Source: Acanthochromis polyacanthus
Taxonomy: Eukaryota; Chordata; Actinopteri; Pomacentridae
Length of the DNA stretch: 64,000 nucleotides
Direction of reading: 5' to 3'
Assembly (NCBI RefSeq): GCF_021347895.1
Contig: NC_067129.1
Span: 30,417,690 to 30,481,689 of the forward strand
Below are positions 49,732 to 61,580 of the stretch, in pieces; the stretch's first letter is position 1; every line of letters begins with the position of its first letter. A model generated the notes under the pieces. That model searched no databases, was not told the DNA's origin, and saw only the letters and a program-made list of their open reading frames with translations. The position numbers were made by a program, and so were the translations under genes.

Positions 49732-51418
49732 CATGAAAACATGTTCAAGTCCATTTCATGACCTTTACTGAATACCAGACTTTTTTCTGACATGGTTTTC
49801 CATTCTCAAATGTTAAAAACAAACAAACAAAAAAAAAAACATAAATATTATCTCAAAATGTGTCATTTGGTTTAGGAAACAGAAGTAATTACATAAACTA
49901 TATCAGTTAAACAGGATTTTTCTCTTCCTAATCATAAATGCTTCTTAAAAATACTAAATTGTGCTTGTTAGCAGGTCGAAAGCTTTTATAATTTACTGTT
50001 TATGTGAGTAAATACGGTTGAATTTTCCATATTATCTGTGTGCACAGCAGTCGGACAGCTCTTATAACTTTGGATACGTTAGTTTATGGATCTCAGATCA
50101 GTAGATGTGCACTTTATGACATGAAAGGGAAGGTGAAAGTCGTGGTCAGAAGAAGCCCTCTGAGGCTGCCGACATCAGAAATGAACTAAAAGGTGAAAAG
50201 CTTGCAGAAAGCAGAGGGTCAGAGGATGTTCTCACCGTCTCTGGAGACCGAATGACATCTGTTCTGACCGAACCTTTGAGCTCTGGACTGAGTGTTCCTG
50301 AGAAACTCGGCCAGATAAATCTACTCTCTTGATCCAGAACATGTATGTAAGCTTGCAGTGCGACAGGGTGAATGTGTGGTTCAAAGTGCCTGATAATTAA
50401 AGCTTTTCTATAAATATAAAACTATATAGATGTCAGCGAGGTGCTTTTTAGTGGCAAGCAGGAGCAGCAATTGCAGTTTGTAGCATCAAACAGCAGCAGC
50501 AACAGGGGTTATTAGCTCTATTTTTCTATATTGAAGTTGTTATCTTTTGCACTTTTTTCAGTGGTGTTCTGTTCTTAACACCGTAGAACAACAGGGACAC
50601 CAAATTCCCCCATCATGTATGTAAGAATCTGTGCAATACCACTGACATGTGCAGGAATGTTATTTCTGTTCAGTTCTAATGAGTCAGAATTACAGAATTA
50701 CAGAATTGGAGGACATTTGGGCTGTAAAATCTTTTTTTTAAAAAACTTCTTTTTTACTAGAGCTTATTTAACTTAATATTTCAATTTTTAAAATTTTATT
50801 TAGCTTGATTTAATTTTTTGATTGTTTTAAGTAAATGTTTATTTTTATTCAATATAATTGCATTTATTTTTTATAGAATTTTTATTTAAATTAGGGTTTT
50901 CTCACTATATGCATTGTTTATAATAGTGTTTCCTTAGTTCCTCAACACTGTGTGAGTGATTTAATTTGTTTATTAGAGTTATTATTTTTAGAAAAAAATG
51001 TATTTATAGATTTTTGCTACTTAGTCATTTATTTACATATTTTAGTGTTTTCATTTTTATTACTTTGTCTTTTATTTAAATACATCATATTATATTTTAT
51101 TTTAAATTTTCATAAAATTTTGGATTAATTGAAAGAGACGTCCATGACAAAAAAATAACCCCAAAAAATGCAGATTTAAATTTCATTTTAACTGTTTAAT
51201 TGAAATTTAATTTAATTTGATCATCAGGGGGATGGAACAGAAAAATGGCAAAATTGCTTTTTAAGGGAAACTCCAGACTTATTTGGTATTTTAAAAAATA
51301 TCTTCAAAAATTCTTTTCTCCTAGTTTTTTTTAATTTTTTTTTTTTTTTTTTTTTTAGATTTGGTCTCAGGACAAATAAATTTCCTCAGAAAATGCATGT
51401 TGTAGTATTTTGTACATA
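49732..51418. other. Non-coding, AT-rich
   Basis: No gene was recognised. AT-rich runs occupy 50730-51200, and a T tract of about 20 lies at 51336-51356. Confidence 0.45.
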
Positions 51419-51432
51419 GATTATTTGAAATG

Positions 51433-51695
51433 CTCCCTGTGCATGCGTGGGTTTTCTCCGGGTACTCCGGCTTCCTCCCACAGTCCAAAAATATGCTGAG
51501 GTTAATTGGTTACTCTAAATTGTCCGTAGGTGTGAATGTGAGTGTGATTGTGTGTCTGTATATGTAGCCCTGTGACAGACTGGTGACCTGTCCAGGGTGT
51601 CCCCTGCCTTCACCTGAGTCAGCTGGGATAGACTCCAGCACCCCCCATGACCCTAATGAGGATAAAACGATGTATAGAGAATGGATGGATGGATG
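51433..51695 (+). mobile_element. SINE copy 3, 5'-truncated
   Basis: The body and GGATGGATG tail match the SINE at 2500-2861, here on the plus strand and lacking the tRNA-like head. A perfect 14-bp duplication GATTATTTGAAATG flanks it at 51419-51432 and 51696-51709. Confidence 0.92.
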
Positions 51696-51764
51696 GATTA
51701 TTTGAAATGTGATGGGTGGGACGTAAAATGTCCTCTAATTCTGGAATAATGTATATCTTGCTTT

Positions 51765-51871
51765 ATTTTGTATATTCTTTATGTTGTGCTTCATCTCCTG
51801 AATGTTTAGACTATCTTTGCTGCTGTAACACTGTAAATTTCCCAACTGTGGGATTCATAAAGGCTTTTCTT
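51765..51871 (+). repeat. LINE-type 3' tail fragment, second copy
   Basis: TTTGCTGCTGTAACACTG and ACTGTGGGATTCATAAAGG match the fragment at 49630-49731. Confidence 0.55.
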
Positions 51872-53140
51872 AAAAAAGCAGTTAGCAGTAGCATTAGCAA
51901 CATGTTCCGCCAGGATTGGATCAGCTCACCTGTATGTGGCCTCGCCCTGCTGTCTCTCACCTGTGTTGAACCTGAACTTTCAGTTCTGTGCAGCTCAGCA
52001 GCCGTCAGACATGAAAATGTGACGCTGGATCAGAACAGAACAGTAAATCTCTGAAGTCATGGGGGGTGAGGAAGAGGCTCATCTCATCCGCCCACGCGAT
52101 GTAAACTTTCCCACAATGCCATGCAGAGATTGGGACAAGACTGTCGAGATAGAGGAGAGAAGTGAAGAATAAATGGAGGAGCTTCATTTCCCCGCGTCTC
52201 CCGTGTCATGTTTCCGCGCTCGCCGCTTCATTCCTCTTCCATCCCCTCGTTATCTGTTCGGCTCGTTTCATCGCATCCTCCGTCGCTTCTCGGTTTCCAC
52301 ACTCCCTCCCCTCTTCCTGCCTGTCTATCTCTGTCTGTCACTGTCTATTCATGGCAGATTAGCAGCCATCAAACTGCCAGCCGATGCTGACTCATGGCCC
52401 TGTGAGTCTGTTCCAGTGCGAGAAGCTTCGAGGTGAATCTTTTCATGCAGTTTTCATCCAGTCTGTGCCAGGACTGTCACAGTTATTGTGGCCGAAAGAA
52501 TTCACAATAACACTCTGATATCTGTAGAAAATCAGAAGAAAAACAATGCTATCAGTCATATTCATCTGTAGCTTTGTTTATTGTGTGTTTTGGCAAATGA
52601 ATTACACTCAAAATATGAAGGGTTTGTAACCAGAACTCTACTGTATGCTGGGCTGTCAACATTGGATTATTTCAAACATTGTGTATTTTTTTCACATACA
52701 ATCAAAACTGTACTCTTTAAGCAGCACATTATTATCCATAATGGTGGTATATGGTGACATCCTTAGCGTGTACTCATCTTGTACACCTGGAATTCAGATC
52801 AGTAATGCTCATTATATGTGTTTCTATTGAGCTGGTGTTGCCATCTTTCTCCTTTTCTAAAAGGAAATCAAAGAGTTGGGGGCAAAAATGACCAAAGCAG
52901 CCCTAAAACAAAGACAAGCATGTTATTTTGATTACATACACATTATATTCTACATCTGCATTCATCCTTGGACAAGCTAGATGTATTATTAGGACACATT
53001 TTGCATTCTGCGATTGAGAAATTAGAAGCCAAGTCGGTGTCTCAGCATCTTATTTAAATTTGGGCAAAATTTGATTGAAGAGTCACTGTTTAGAAGTCTT
53101 TTATTTCCAGTCATGTCAGGAAATTTGCTTCAGTATGTAG
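51872..53140. other. Non-coding, nothing recognised
   Basis: Frames at 52162-52436 lie in a GC-richer patch in two overlapping registers with no domain. They are treated as chance. Confidence 0.4.
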
Positions 53141-53147
53141 TTGAGAG

Positions 53148-53719
53148 CTAGCCTAGCCGCGCTAGACCCAGCTCTTAAGACACAAGGGTCTAGGAATGCT
53201 CGACAGGGAGGGAGGCGGGCTAAAAGGTTGTCTTTCAAATCCCTCTGCAGCAATTGGGTAGGTATACAACCAATCAGCGCAACGAATAGGCTGACGTAGT
53301 TCCTAGAGCGCCAGATTGTGGCTAAGTCCCATTAGCTTCCCAACCAGCGGAGCCAACTGGTATATTAAGGATTTGCCATATCCCGTCGGCATAAGTCCAA
53401 ATACGCCTTTCTTCTCAATGAAACACTTCAGTGCCGTCCTTTGTTTATCTTTCAAGTTGAATTTTAGCTTCAAATCTTTAACGGCTGTGGCCAAAGCCGA
53501 GTCGAAAGAAAACTGTTTATTGTGCGCCGGTTGTTTCTGTCAGAATCGTCGCGCCTCTGTCGTCACTTAGTTACGCCAGCCTTCTGACTCTACACTTCAT
53601 GGTGATTGGTCCGGCCAGTTTTAGGAGCATCCAACCTCGAGTCTTATGGAGGGTAACTAGACCCACCCTGGCAGAGAATTAAATTCGTTGCCGTGGGTTG
53701 TCTAGCACGGCTAGGCTAG
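53148..53719 (-). mobile_element. 572-bp inverted-repeat element with a helicase fragment
   Basis: The left end CTAGCCTAGCCGCGCTAGAC and the inverted right end CTAGCCTAGCCGTGCTAGAC differ at one base. TTGAGAG flanks it at 53141-53147 and 53720-53726; because the element ends in CTAG, the duplication could be read as 7 to 10 bp. No transposase is present. Confidence 0.85.
53303..53494 (-). pseudogene. RecQ-type DNA helicase fragment
   Basis: The open frame encodes about 63 residues. It contains LKDKQRTALKCFIEKKG, like the Q-motif region of RecQ helicases, followed by GLMPTGYGKSLIYQLAPL, a clear motif I (Walker A) with its RecQ-type flank. In complete proteins this segment binds ATP. The frame begins at a TTG rather than ATG, continues open upstream to a TGA, and stops at a TAG 63 codons on. 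Motifs II to VI are absent, so it cannot be a working helicase. It sits wholly within the small inverted-repeat element, which suggests the element derives from a larger one carrying a helicase gene, or captured a piece of one. Confidence 0.75.
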
Positions 53720-53726
53720 TTGAGAG

Positions 53727-54221
53727 CAGCTTCACATTGATTTAGTCATTTCAACAGTGTGCAATCAATAGTTATATGTGACTAGCAAGTTCAAAAAACC
53801 TTTTCCAACAAAGCTACTGCTACAAAAGGGACTTCTAGTTGTGTTTTGTAACAGTCAAGCTGGATCTTTTTATAGCTACAGGATGTAGGATCATAGAAAC
53901 AGTTAGGATAACTTGGACAGTAATTGAATTATGAAAGCAACTCAATGTGGTGAAACACTTTAAGCAATATGCACCATCTCTGGTCGGACGTCATTAAACA
54001 CCACATCCATCTTTGTCATGGAGCCCGTTGCTAGCTAAACTCCCAAAGTGCTCTCTTCTTGCCATCATGAACTTTCTGTAGTCTGAGTGACGCCTCCTCT
54101 GGTCTCTACAGTATTAAACTGTACAAGGTTCCACGTGCTGGAACAATGAGGTACTACAACTGCTCTACGATACATTGTTGAACATTTTTTTTCTCTGCCT
54201 TTTGGAAGTTGTGGAGCCATT
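53727..54221. other. Non-coding, nothing recognised
   Basis: No gene or repeat family was recognised. Confidence 0.5.
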
Positions 54222-54355
54222 GTACCCTCTAACTCTTAATTTACCCTCTAATACTGCATTCACCCTCTAATACTGCATTTACCCTCTAATACTACATTTA
54301 CCCTCTAACACTGCATCTACCCTCTAATACTACATTTACCCTCTAATACTGCACT
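54222..54355 (+). repeat. 20-bp minisatellite
   Basis: TACCCTCTAATACTGCATTT repeats about 6.7 times with single-base variants (TACATTT, TGCATCT). Confidence 0.95.
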
Positions 54356-56001
54356 TCATGATCACCTATGTAACATTTAGGGACAATATGGATGCAGATT
54401 TTTTTTTTATAGTATTGCTAATGAATTGTCAAACATATAAATTGGACTGAATTCAGTAACTTGGTATCGGAAAAACCTGATTAGGACATTCCTATTTAAA
54501 ACCATAGCTTGTCTAAACACTCACAAATAGGCTACATCCCCACATTTCCACAACAGTCACTCACTACTAGGCTGCAGTACAGACTGATGCTGAACACGTT
54601 CATAAATGTGGGTAAGAAAACACCCAGTAGAACCTAAAGGAAGATGAAGACTGTAAAGAGCCCTGATATATGCACAAATATAAAAGGATGCAATCATTTG
54701 GAAGGTTTAGCGGTGCAATATGTTGTCGGTTTAGGTCTTGTGCTATCTGCTCGAAACCTGCAATAAGTTTTTTTTATTGATTTTATTGAAACATATACTA
54801 AAAAATGCCTCTGCGTACATCACATACTCAGCTTTAAGATCTCATGACTGATAGATGTTTTGGGTTTATTACCCTGATGGCTGGCAGTGTTGTTGATGGC
54901 ACAGTGTCCAGAAAACTGGTTAGCACTGGATGCTACAGAACTCTTTTGCTATTGGAATCAAATGTTGGCGATGCTTGCAACCAAAATCAGAAATGACAAC
55001 TCCAAAAATCTGCTGCGTGTCCATTAGCAGTCAGAGGAGGTTTCACTGTTACAGTATGACTTTTTGACTTGTAATGAGGTGTCTGGTAGTGATGCTGGTT
55101 TGGTCTTCAGACACATATTTTAATTCAGACATGAAGGTTGTGTCTTCTCAATGTCTTTGATCCTCAAATTATAAAGATGGAAGGAAAAGAAACAGTTCAT
55201 TCACTAACCTTTCCGTGTGCACCATCTGCCCAAAGTTCTGCTCATTCACAAGCAACGATCAAAAATTCCATGCAAACCATCATGCAAGTCGCTCAACAGA
55301 GCATCAACCCGTTTGTTTTTGGAGTTCATTTTAGACGGTTGTTAGTTCATTCATGGAGATTTAACTGGTTAGTTTTAGTTAACAAACCCCCATTGTGTGG
55401 CTTTATAGTAGCAAAATCTAGTAAACCTATCAAATATGAGTTTACATGCTGTGTAATTGCTGCCAGATGGTTTTTACCTCAAGCAGAGAAGAGACATGAA
55501 ACCCTTTTCAGGTCAGATAAGTCGAATGGTCTCTCGATGCTGCACACATGGACACAAATTCGCATGCAACTGCGGACAAGCATGGAATCAGTGAAAAGTT
55601 GACATGTTCTCTTTTAATGGGTACTCTCAATTCCAGCTAAAGGTCAAGGGAAACGTGAATTCATGTACTTCGTTTATCCGGTTGCGTGTCCAGTGCATGC
55701 CAGCGGCCCACGCTACATGATTCAAAATGAAGAGGAGAAGGAGGTTAAGGAGAAGCAGGAGCATGAAGAGATGTGGGAAAATGTTTTGGGTTTTTTTTTA
55801 TGCGGATGCTGAGGATGCTGGGAAGCACACTCAGGGCTCTGGCACACAATGTGGTCGTAAAGCCGGTCGACACACCTCTGCAGAGCTGTAGCACAGCGTT
55901 CAGCTTTGATACAGCCGGTAATAAGTCATCAGAGCTGTGAGAGCTGAAGGACCCTGGAAGGTTTATTATTCCTGTCTTCACACACAGGAACCTCACAGAC
56001 A
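54356..56001. other. Non-coding, nothing recognised
   Basis: The longest frame, 154 codons at 55138-55602 on the plus strand, has no recognised domain, no supporting splice sites and ordinary composition. It is considered chance. Confidence 0.4.
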
Positions 56002-56009
56002 GCTGGGAC

Positions 56010-56205
56010 CAGCGCTCGATTTAGACGGTCGCCAGGTCGCCGCAAGCGCCGGGAATCATGGGGGGTTGATGACATCATACAAAGTGGCTGCCTCCATGAA
56101 GAAAACATGATAGGTGGTTCAGCTCGATCGAGCGCTCGATTTAGACGGTCGGTCAACGTTTGTAGTCGCAAATGGCGACCGGGCGACCGTCTAAATCAAG
56201 CGCTG
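56010..56205. mobile_element. hAT-type MITE, 196 bp
   Basis: It starts CAGCGCTCGATTTAGACGGT and ends with the inverted form ACCGTCTAAATCAAGCGCTG. The flanks are GCTGGGAC (56002-56009) and GCCGGGAC (56206-56213), an 8-bp duplication with one difference, as expected for hAT. A third internal copy of GCGCTCGATTTAGACGGTCG is at about 56132. Confidence 0.85.
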
Positions 56206-56213
56206 GCCGGGAC

Positions 56214-57009
56214 TTACGAGATCACACAGATGTGATGCACGTGCCTCTATCGACTTCATTGGGGTCTGAAAGGTCCATTGTGGTGTTTAGCTCCATTCTG
56301 CCTCCAATATAAGATACTAAATTACATCTGAAAAGTCAGAGTTGGGTTACGTGTGTTTTCAGCTTCATTTAGTGAATCTCTCAGGGTCAGTAAGCCCTGA
56401 GAGTATTCCACTTTAACCAGCAGGAGTTTTTAAGGCTTCTATAATGTGTTTTTTCTGCTACAGAAGACATAAATCGGCTGATATAAGAAGAAAAATAGCA
56501 TCTCTCTTTACTGCGGAGATGCACCAGAGAGGAAATCTGTCAAAAAGCCCAGAATTACCGCTGTCACAGTTGATGAGCTCAAAATGACATTCTGGAAAAA
56601 AATGTCAGAAGAAATGATTTCAACCACTTTTGAGAACCTGATGGGAGAGAGAGTGAATCTGTTTACTTGTGACAGATTCAATGTGTCGCTTACAGGATAA
56701 AAAACACCTTCGGATTAATAGTATATCAGGGAAACTTTCCCAAGGGGACAAGTGTAACAAAAGTAATGAAGGAGTTGCAGTTGCAGTGATTAATTCAACA
56801 ATTTGACAACAGAAAATAACATCATCTCGACCACAAAAGGCCACATACACATTTAATCCATCTAGATCCAGCTCCATTCATCCATTTTTCTTCCACTAAT
56901 CCAGAGCTGGGTGTCAGTAGCAGCAGGCTAAGCAAATTATTCCAGATGTATCTCTACCTAGGAATGTTTTCTGGCTCCTACTGGCTCATCCAGATGTGTT
57001 TCCAGGTGA
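56214..57009. other. Non-coding, nothing recognised
   Basis: No gene or repeat family was recognised before the Tc1 relic. Confidence 0.45.
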
Positions 57010-58053
57010 GATTAGACACTAAGTTCCCATACACTTGTGAAGACTGTGTTTATAATGGAAGCTGCTGGAAAACAGCTGTCAGTGTTCACCGTGTCCTACA
57101 TCAACATGAGCTGAAGAAGGAAGTTCTTCCTCTAGAAGCAGCACCTTAAAGCTTGACTGAGGTTTGGAGACAAAGAAAAGACCTTCAGGAGGAAAGTTCT
57201 GTGGTCAGATGGAAGAAAAACTGAGTAGAAATATGTTTAGAAGACAGAAGGTGAGGCCTTTAACCCCAAGAACACCAAACCTACCATCAAGCATGGTGGT
57301 GGCAGTATCATGCTCTGGGGCTTTCTAGAAGTACTTCTGGACTGGTTTCAGACTGTGTGTTGAACTGGTTCTGGACTTTCTTGGGACTGGTTTATGTTTG
57401 GTTTCAGTCTTGGTTCTCCTGGTTTTGGATGTGATTTCAAGTTGGTTTAGGATTTATTTTACTCTGGATCTGGTCCTAGATGAGGACTGGTTTCAGATGG
57501 TCTAGGCTGGATCTTGGACTTTTTTAAAATAAATAATAGTTTAAGTTTGGTTTTGGTCCTGATTTTGTACAGTTTTTTTGTTTATTTACATTTTTAGGGC
57601 TGTTTCAGACTGTATTCTAAATGGTTCTCAGCATTTGTGGACTGGTTTAGGTTTGATTTTGGTCCTGGTATTAGACAATTTTAGGGCTGGTTTAGGACTG
57701 ATTTTGGACTGTCTTTGGTGGATCTTTTTTTTTTTAACCTCAAGAACACCAAACCTACCATCAAGCATGGTGGTGGCAGTATCATGCTCTGTGGAACTGG
57801 AGCTTTACACAAAGTAAATGGAATAATGAAGAAGGAGGATTACCTCCACATTCTTCAGGAAAACCTAAAACCATCATCAGAAGGTTGATCTTGGACACAG
57901 TTGGATGTTTCAACGAAACGATAAGCCCAAAAACACATCAGACGTGGTAAAGAAATGGTTCCATCAGGCTGGAATGAAGGGTTTATACTGGTCTCCCCAA
58001 AGTCCTAACTTCAACCGATCAAGAAACTGTGGAAACCATTCGGAGCTACAGAC
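57010..58053 (+). pseudogene. Tc1-like transposase relic with an internal insertion
   Basis: Pieces in order: the linker and DNA-binding end (57050-57170), VLWSDGRK around the first catalytic site with its Glu lost (57200), [13 protein letters not shown] (57286), a 420-bp foreign array, the same [11 protein letters not shown] again (57761), IMKKEDYLHILQENLK (57823), NDKPKNTSDVVKKW (57919) and SPQSPNFN (58000), where the catalytic Glu region is damaged. It is dead because of stops, frameshifts and the insertion. Confidence 0.85.
57261..57792 (+). repeat. 57-bp direct repeats flanking a degenerate array
   Basis: 57261-57317 and 57736-57792 are nearly identical (AAGAACACCAAACCTACCAT and following). 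Between them lies a loose array of GGACTGGTTTNAGACTG and TTTGGTTTTGGTCCTG-like words. Confidence 0.85.
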
Positions 58054-58056
58054 TTA

Positions 58057-58821
58057 GGGTGCTTTCACACCTACGCCTTTTGGTCCGCTTAAAGCGGACT
58101 GGAGTCCGCAACACCTGCAAGTACGGTTCGTTTGGGCTGGTGTGAAAGCAGACCAGATTTTTTTGGTTCGGACTAAAGAACCGAACCGAGGCCACCTCCC
58201 GAAGGTGGTCTCGGTCCGGTTCTTTGTGAACTCCAGTTCGGTTTGCTCCTGGTGAGAACACAAACCTGTCTCCATTCAGATCGGTTTGATGGTGCAGCAG
58301 ACTTTTTGGTCTACGGGAGCTTCTGTAGCAACCTGCACAGGTTGTGGAGCATCGTCCACTTTCTCCGATAACGTCTTGCAATGCATCTTCTCCGTGCCAA
58401 AAACGACTGTGTAATGTTCTCGTACCGAATGCGAGCTTCATGCTGGAACAACAGCAGTATTTGTGCTTGCTGCATAAAGCAATGATACGAATATATGGCA
58501 AGAAGAACGGACAGGAGAGCATAGTTCATTGTTTACGAATAAACCTCGATCCATGGAATAAACACAGCCTGTTGTTTTCTTCCGGGATTTTTCCATCTTC
58601 ACATGCTGCGCCAATCAGCGTTCACCTACGTCATCTAAAACACCTTATTTTGTGAACAGCGCCGCCAAACGACTGGGGGGAGATATAACATTCATGGTAG
58701 TTGGTTCAACTGTGAAAACACTGGTGTGAATGCGAACCAAACCAGTTGAAAATAGCAACATTGTAACAACTTTTGGGTCCAAACCAACCACTCTAACGGA
58801 CTAACAGGTGTGAAAGCACCC
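58057..58821 (-). mobile_element. PIF/Harbinger-type derivative, 765 bp
   Basis: The ends are GGGTGCTTTCACACCTA and, inverted, GGGTGCTTTCACACCTG. TTA flanks it at 58054-58056 and 58822-58824, the 3-bp target of PIF/Harbinger. It is too short for a full transposase. Confidence 0.8.
58311..58529 (-). pseudogene. Possible 5' remnant of a Harbinger transposase
   Basis: A 72-codon frame starts at ATG with MNYALLSVLLAIYSYHCF and contains an arginine-rich RRRCIARRYRRKW. This resembles the variable N-terminus of Harbinger transposases before the catalytic domain. No catalytic motif follows. The overlapping frame at 58046-58522 is probably its shadow. The assignment rests on composition and on the host element. 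Confidence 0.35.
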
Positions 58822-58824
58822 TTA

Positions 58825-59752
58825 GACTTTCTATTTTCTGTGTTACACATCTTTTCAAGTCCTTTGGTGCCTTTGTGCCAAATCGTTCAAATGAGCATAT
58901 ATTTCTCACTATCAAGTTATTTTTGTGAGGAAAAGACCCAAAGAAAAGGCAGACTTTAATAAGGAAACTTCCTGGGATGGTACAGGTGAAGGAACAAAAG
59001 GCAGCTGGTGATCCAGGGGAAAATACATCCTTATAAAAGATGAAATTTCAAAGAAAACTACATAAAAGAGAACATAAACAGAAACCAGAGGAGCGAGGAG
59101 AAGAATCAAGCTGGTGAACATAAAGTAGCAAACAGGAAGGAAACAAACAGGATCATCTGACAAAAGACAGAAGCAGCAGTATTTATACACAAAGAATTAA
59201 TCAGGACAATAAATGAGGAGGGAAACAGAGACAATGGAGGAAAAAGAAACGCACAAGGACAGAGATCTTTACAAAATAAAACAGGAAATAACTGAACCGA
59301 ACTCACAACCATGACAGTCTGTTTACTGTTTTCAGTTTACTAATGGTTCAGTGATTTGCAAATCATTGCAGTCTGTTTTTATTTACATTATTTCACACAG
59401 CACCGCAGCATATAGAATAGACTCAACTGATTTTTTTTAAAGAGTGATGTAGAAATCTGCAAACGAACACAATCTGCAAATGACACAAGAAGGTGCAAAT
59501 AAGTTTACAGATATAATGAATGATGGTTAGTATCTGAAGTGGTTCAATCAGCAGGCAAAGTGATGGAGTCCTTTTGTGACAGAATCGGTGAAATGAGCCA
59601 TGCAGGTGCTTAACAATGGATAATTTAGAGGTTTTTCAAAAGTGTGGACCTCCCATAGCATATCTAAGACCTCAACTTTAACGCAAAAGAGGGGCAGGAA
59701 ATCCAACACAACCCTATCAGAATGTATTACAGGACTATTACTGTGGACTCCT
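58825..59752. other. Non-coding, nothing recognised
   Basis: Small minus-strand frames (58912-59312) are hydrophobic and overlapping, without a domain. Confidence 0.4.
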
Positions 59753-59925
59753 TTAGATTTGGAGTTGCAGATTGTGCTGACGATCCCCAACCACAACAGA
59801 AACAACTGTGAAAAGCAAACATGTGACTCCAAATCTGGCAAACCAGACGCCCTCCTTACCCCGAATTAGCCTCAAAATCCTGTCCATGAATATCAGAAAC
59901 AGGACTGAAGACGAGGGACCGCCTT
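59753..59925 (-). pseudogene. LINE reverse-transcriptase relic
   Basis: The minus-strand frame reads SSSVLFLIFMDRILRLIRGK, matching the SPVLF-IFMDRI-RGEE region that precedes the FADD box of fish LINE reverse transcriptases. LLFTVVSVVV stands where LLFADDVVLL is expected, so both catalytic Asp residues are lost. It is a short, decayed fragment. Confidence 0.7.
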
Positions 59926-61517
59926 GGCAACACCTAAATCCCAACGCCCACCGGAAACAAGCATGACTGAGAACACCAGATGACGCATTGATCAGCCTCT
60001 CTCTTTGTTTGAATAAAACCAAGATCTGTGTTGAAAAGAACACTGAGCAGAAGTTGACTTCGCGAGTGATGCCATCCTTGAGGCTATTAAACAAGCAAAG
60101 CGACCTCCTAACCCCTGTAAATAAAGCATTCCACTGCCTCAGCTGCTTTCTTCTCTCATTTCTGGCAGCAGAAACCTTCCCGTTCATCCTGCTGACGAGG
60201 TTAAACTCTTATCTGATCCGCTCAAAACATGCACACGCCTCGGTTTCGCTAACATTTCTTTTAATTTCACAGCTTGCCTCACGAGAGTCGTGGGGGATGA
60301 TTGTCTATTCTGTAGTACGCCACACGAACTCTGTAAATGTGAGCCGCGTAATGACACCAAAAGCTAAACTTAGATAAAACAATTATATAAAAGGACGATA
60401 AAGCTGGAAAATAACGAACATAATGGCAAATCTATCAAATCTCCCACTCATTAATAGGCTGGAGGAGTGGGTGGGAGATGGCTGGTAATCACTCGCCTAC
60501 TGTTCCTACGAGCTCTGAGGACTAATTAGGAAACACTGGTGGATGCCTGCTGGACTCGGAGGCTTTAAACTGTGTGTGTGTTTCTGTGTTCACATATTGG
60601 TGAATTTCCACACAGTGTCATCAGAGGAAGGATGTTCAGGCAAAGCAAAGTCAGTTAGCAGTTCAAGATTAAAGGCTGAAATAGATGCAGTGACATTATT
60701 GCATGGCTAATTTACAAAGGGTTTTTCAGACATAATATATTTAAAAAGCAATAAATTATGCATAAGAACACATCTTTTATCAAGAATTTACAGTAATTGA
60801 TCCTTGTTTGAGACCTTGCTTCAGGGTGTTGGAGTGAATATATACACTAGTTTTCTTTGACGACCTTTAATTGAGATTTCTGTAGGTCCATGCAGTAAAA
60901 AATCATACTGGATACCCTGTTCTTTTATTTATAGCAAAAGGAAAGCATGAGATGTTGCAGCGATTCCAGCAGTAGCAAGGTAATTGATCAACTAAATAGT
61001 TAATTTCTGATCCTGTGTAAAATATCTTGACTGTTAGATAACAGAAGATTTAGACATTTGTGTTCTCCCATCTAATAACTTTGAAAAAACATTGAATGTT
61101 TTATTTTTTTTCCATTACAGGACCTTTGTGCATGTTCTTCTCATGAGAACCGCCACTGTAGAACCTCTTTTAGGGTTGTTCTTCAGGGAGGAAATAGCTT
61201 GATGCTGATTGGCTGAACTCAAGGAAGAAAAATGCCAATTTGTTGTAGTTTTTCTGTTCTTTTCAACATAAAATTCACTATACAGGCAAACATTACAAAC
61301 CCTTCATTACATCCACTCCTACATGCTCATAGAACCAGATTTAAGTCCAGTAGCTCTAATTTGTTGTTGTTTGTTGAACTCCAAGTTACTGTTTGCATTC
61401 TTGCAATAAAAAAAAAACGCCCTTTAACGTCTAACAGGAATTGTTCAGTAAAGAACACTTTATCACCAAAATTAAAGCATAATAATAGTAACTAAGTTAT
61501 GTCTGAATTCTTGCTTG
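59926..61517. other. Non-coding, nothing recognised
   Basis: Frames at 59988-60377 (129 codons) and 61232-61495 have no domain. Confidence 0.4.
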
Positions 61518-61580
61518 TGTTGTACGTCGCTTTGGACAAAAGCGTCTGCCAAATGAAATTGTAGAATTGTAGAATTGTAG
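61518..61580 (+). repeat. SINE/LINE 3' tail fragment
   Basis: GTCGCTTTGGACAAAAGCGT followed by CTGCCAAATGAAATTG is a tail shared by many fish SINE and L2-type elements. It ends in repeats of TAGAATTG. Confidence 0.75.

Noticed and set aside
55138..55602. A 154-codon plus-strand frame
   Set aside because: It has no recognised domain, no splice context and no conservation evidence; its length alone is compatible with chance in 64 kb.
58046..58522. A 158-codon minus-strand frame
   Set aside because: It lies within the Harbinger derivative and overlaps, in another register, the more family-like frame at 58311-58529.
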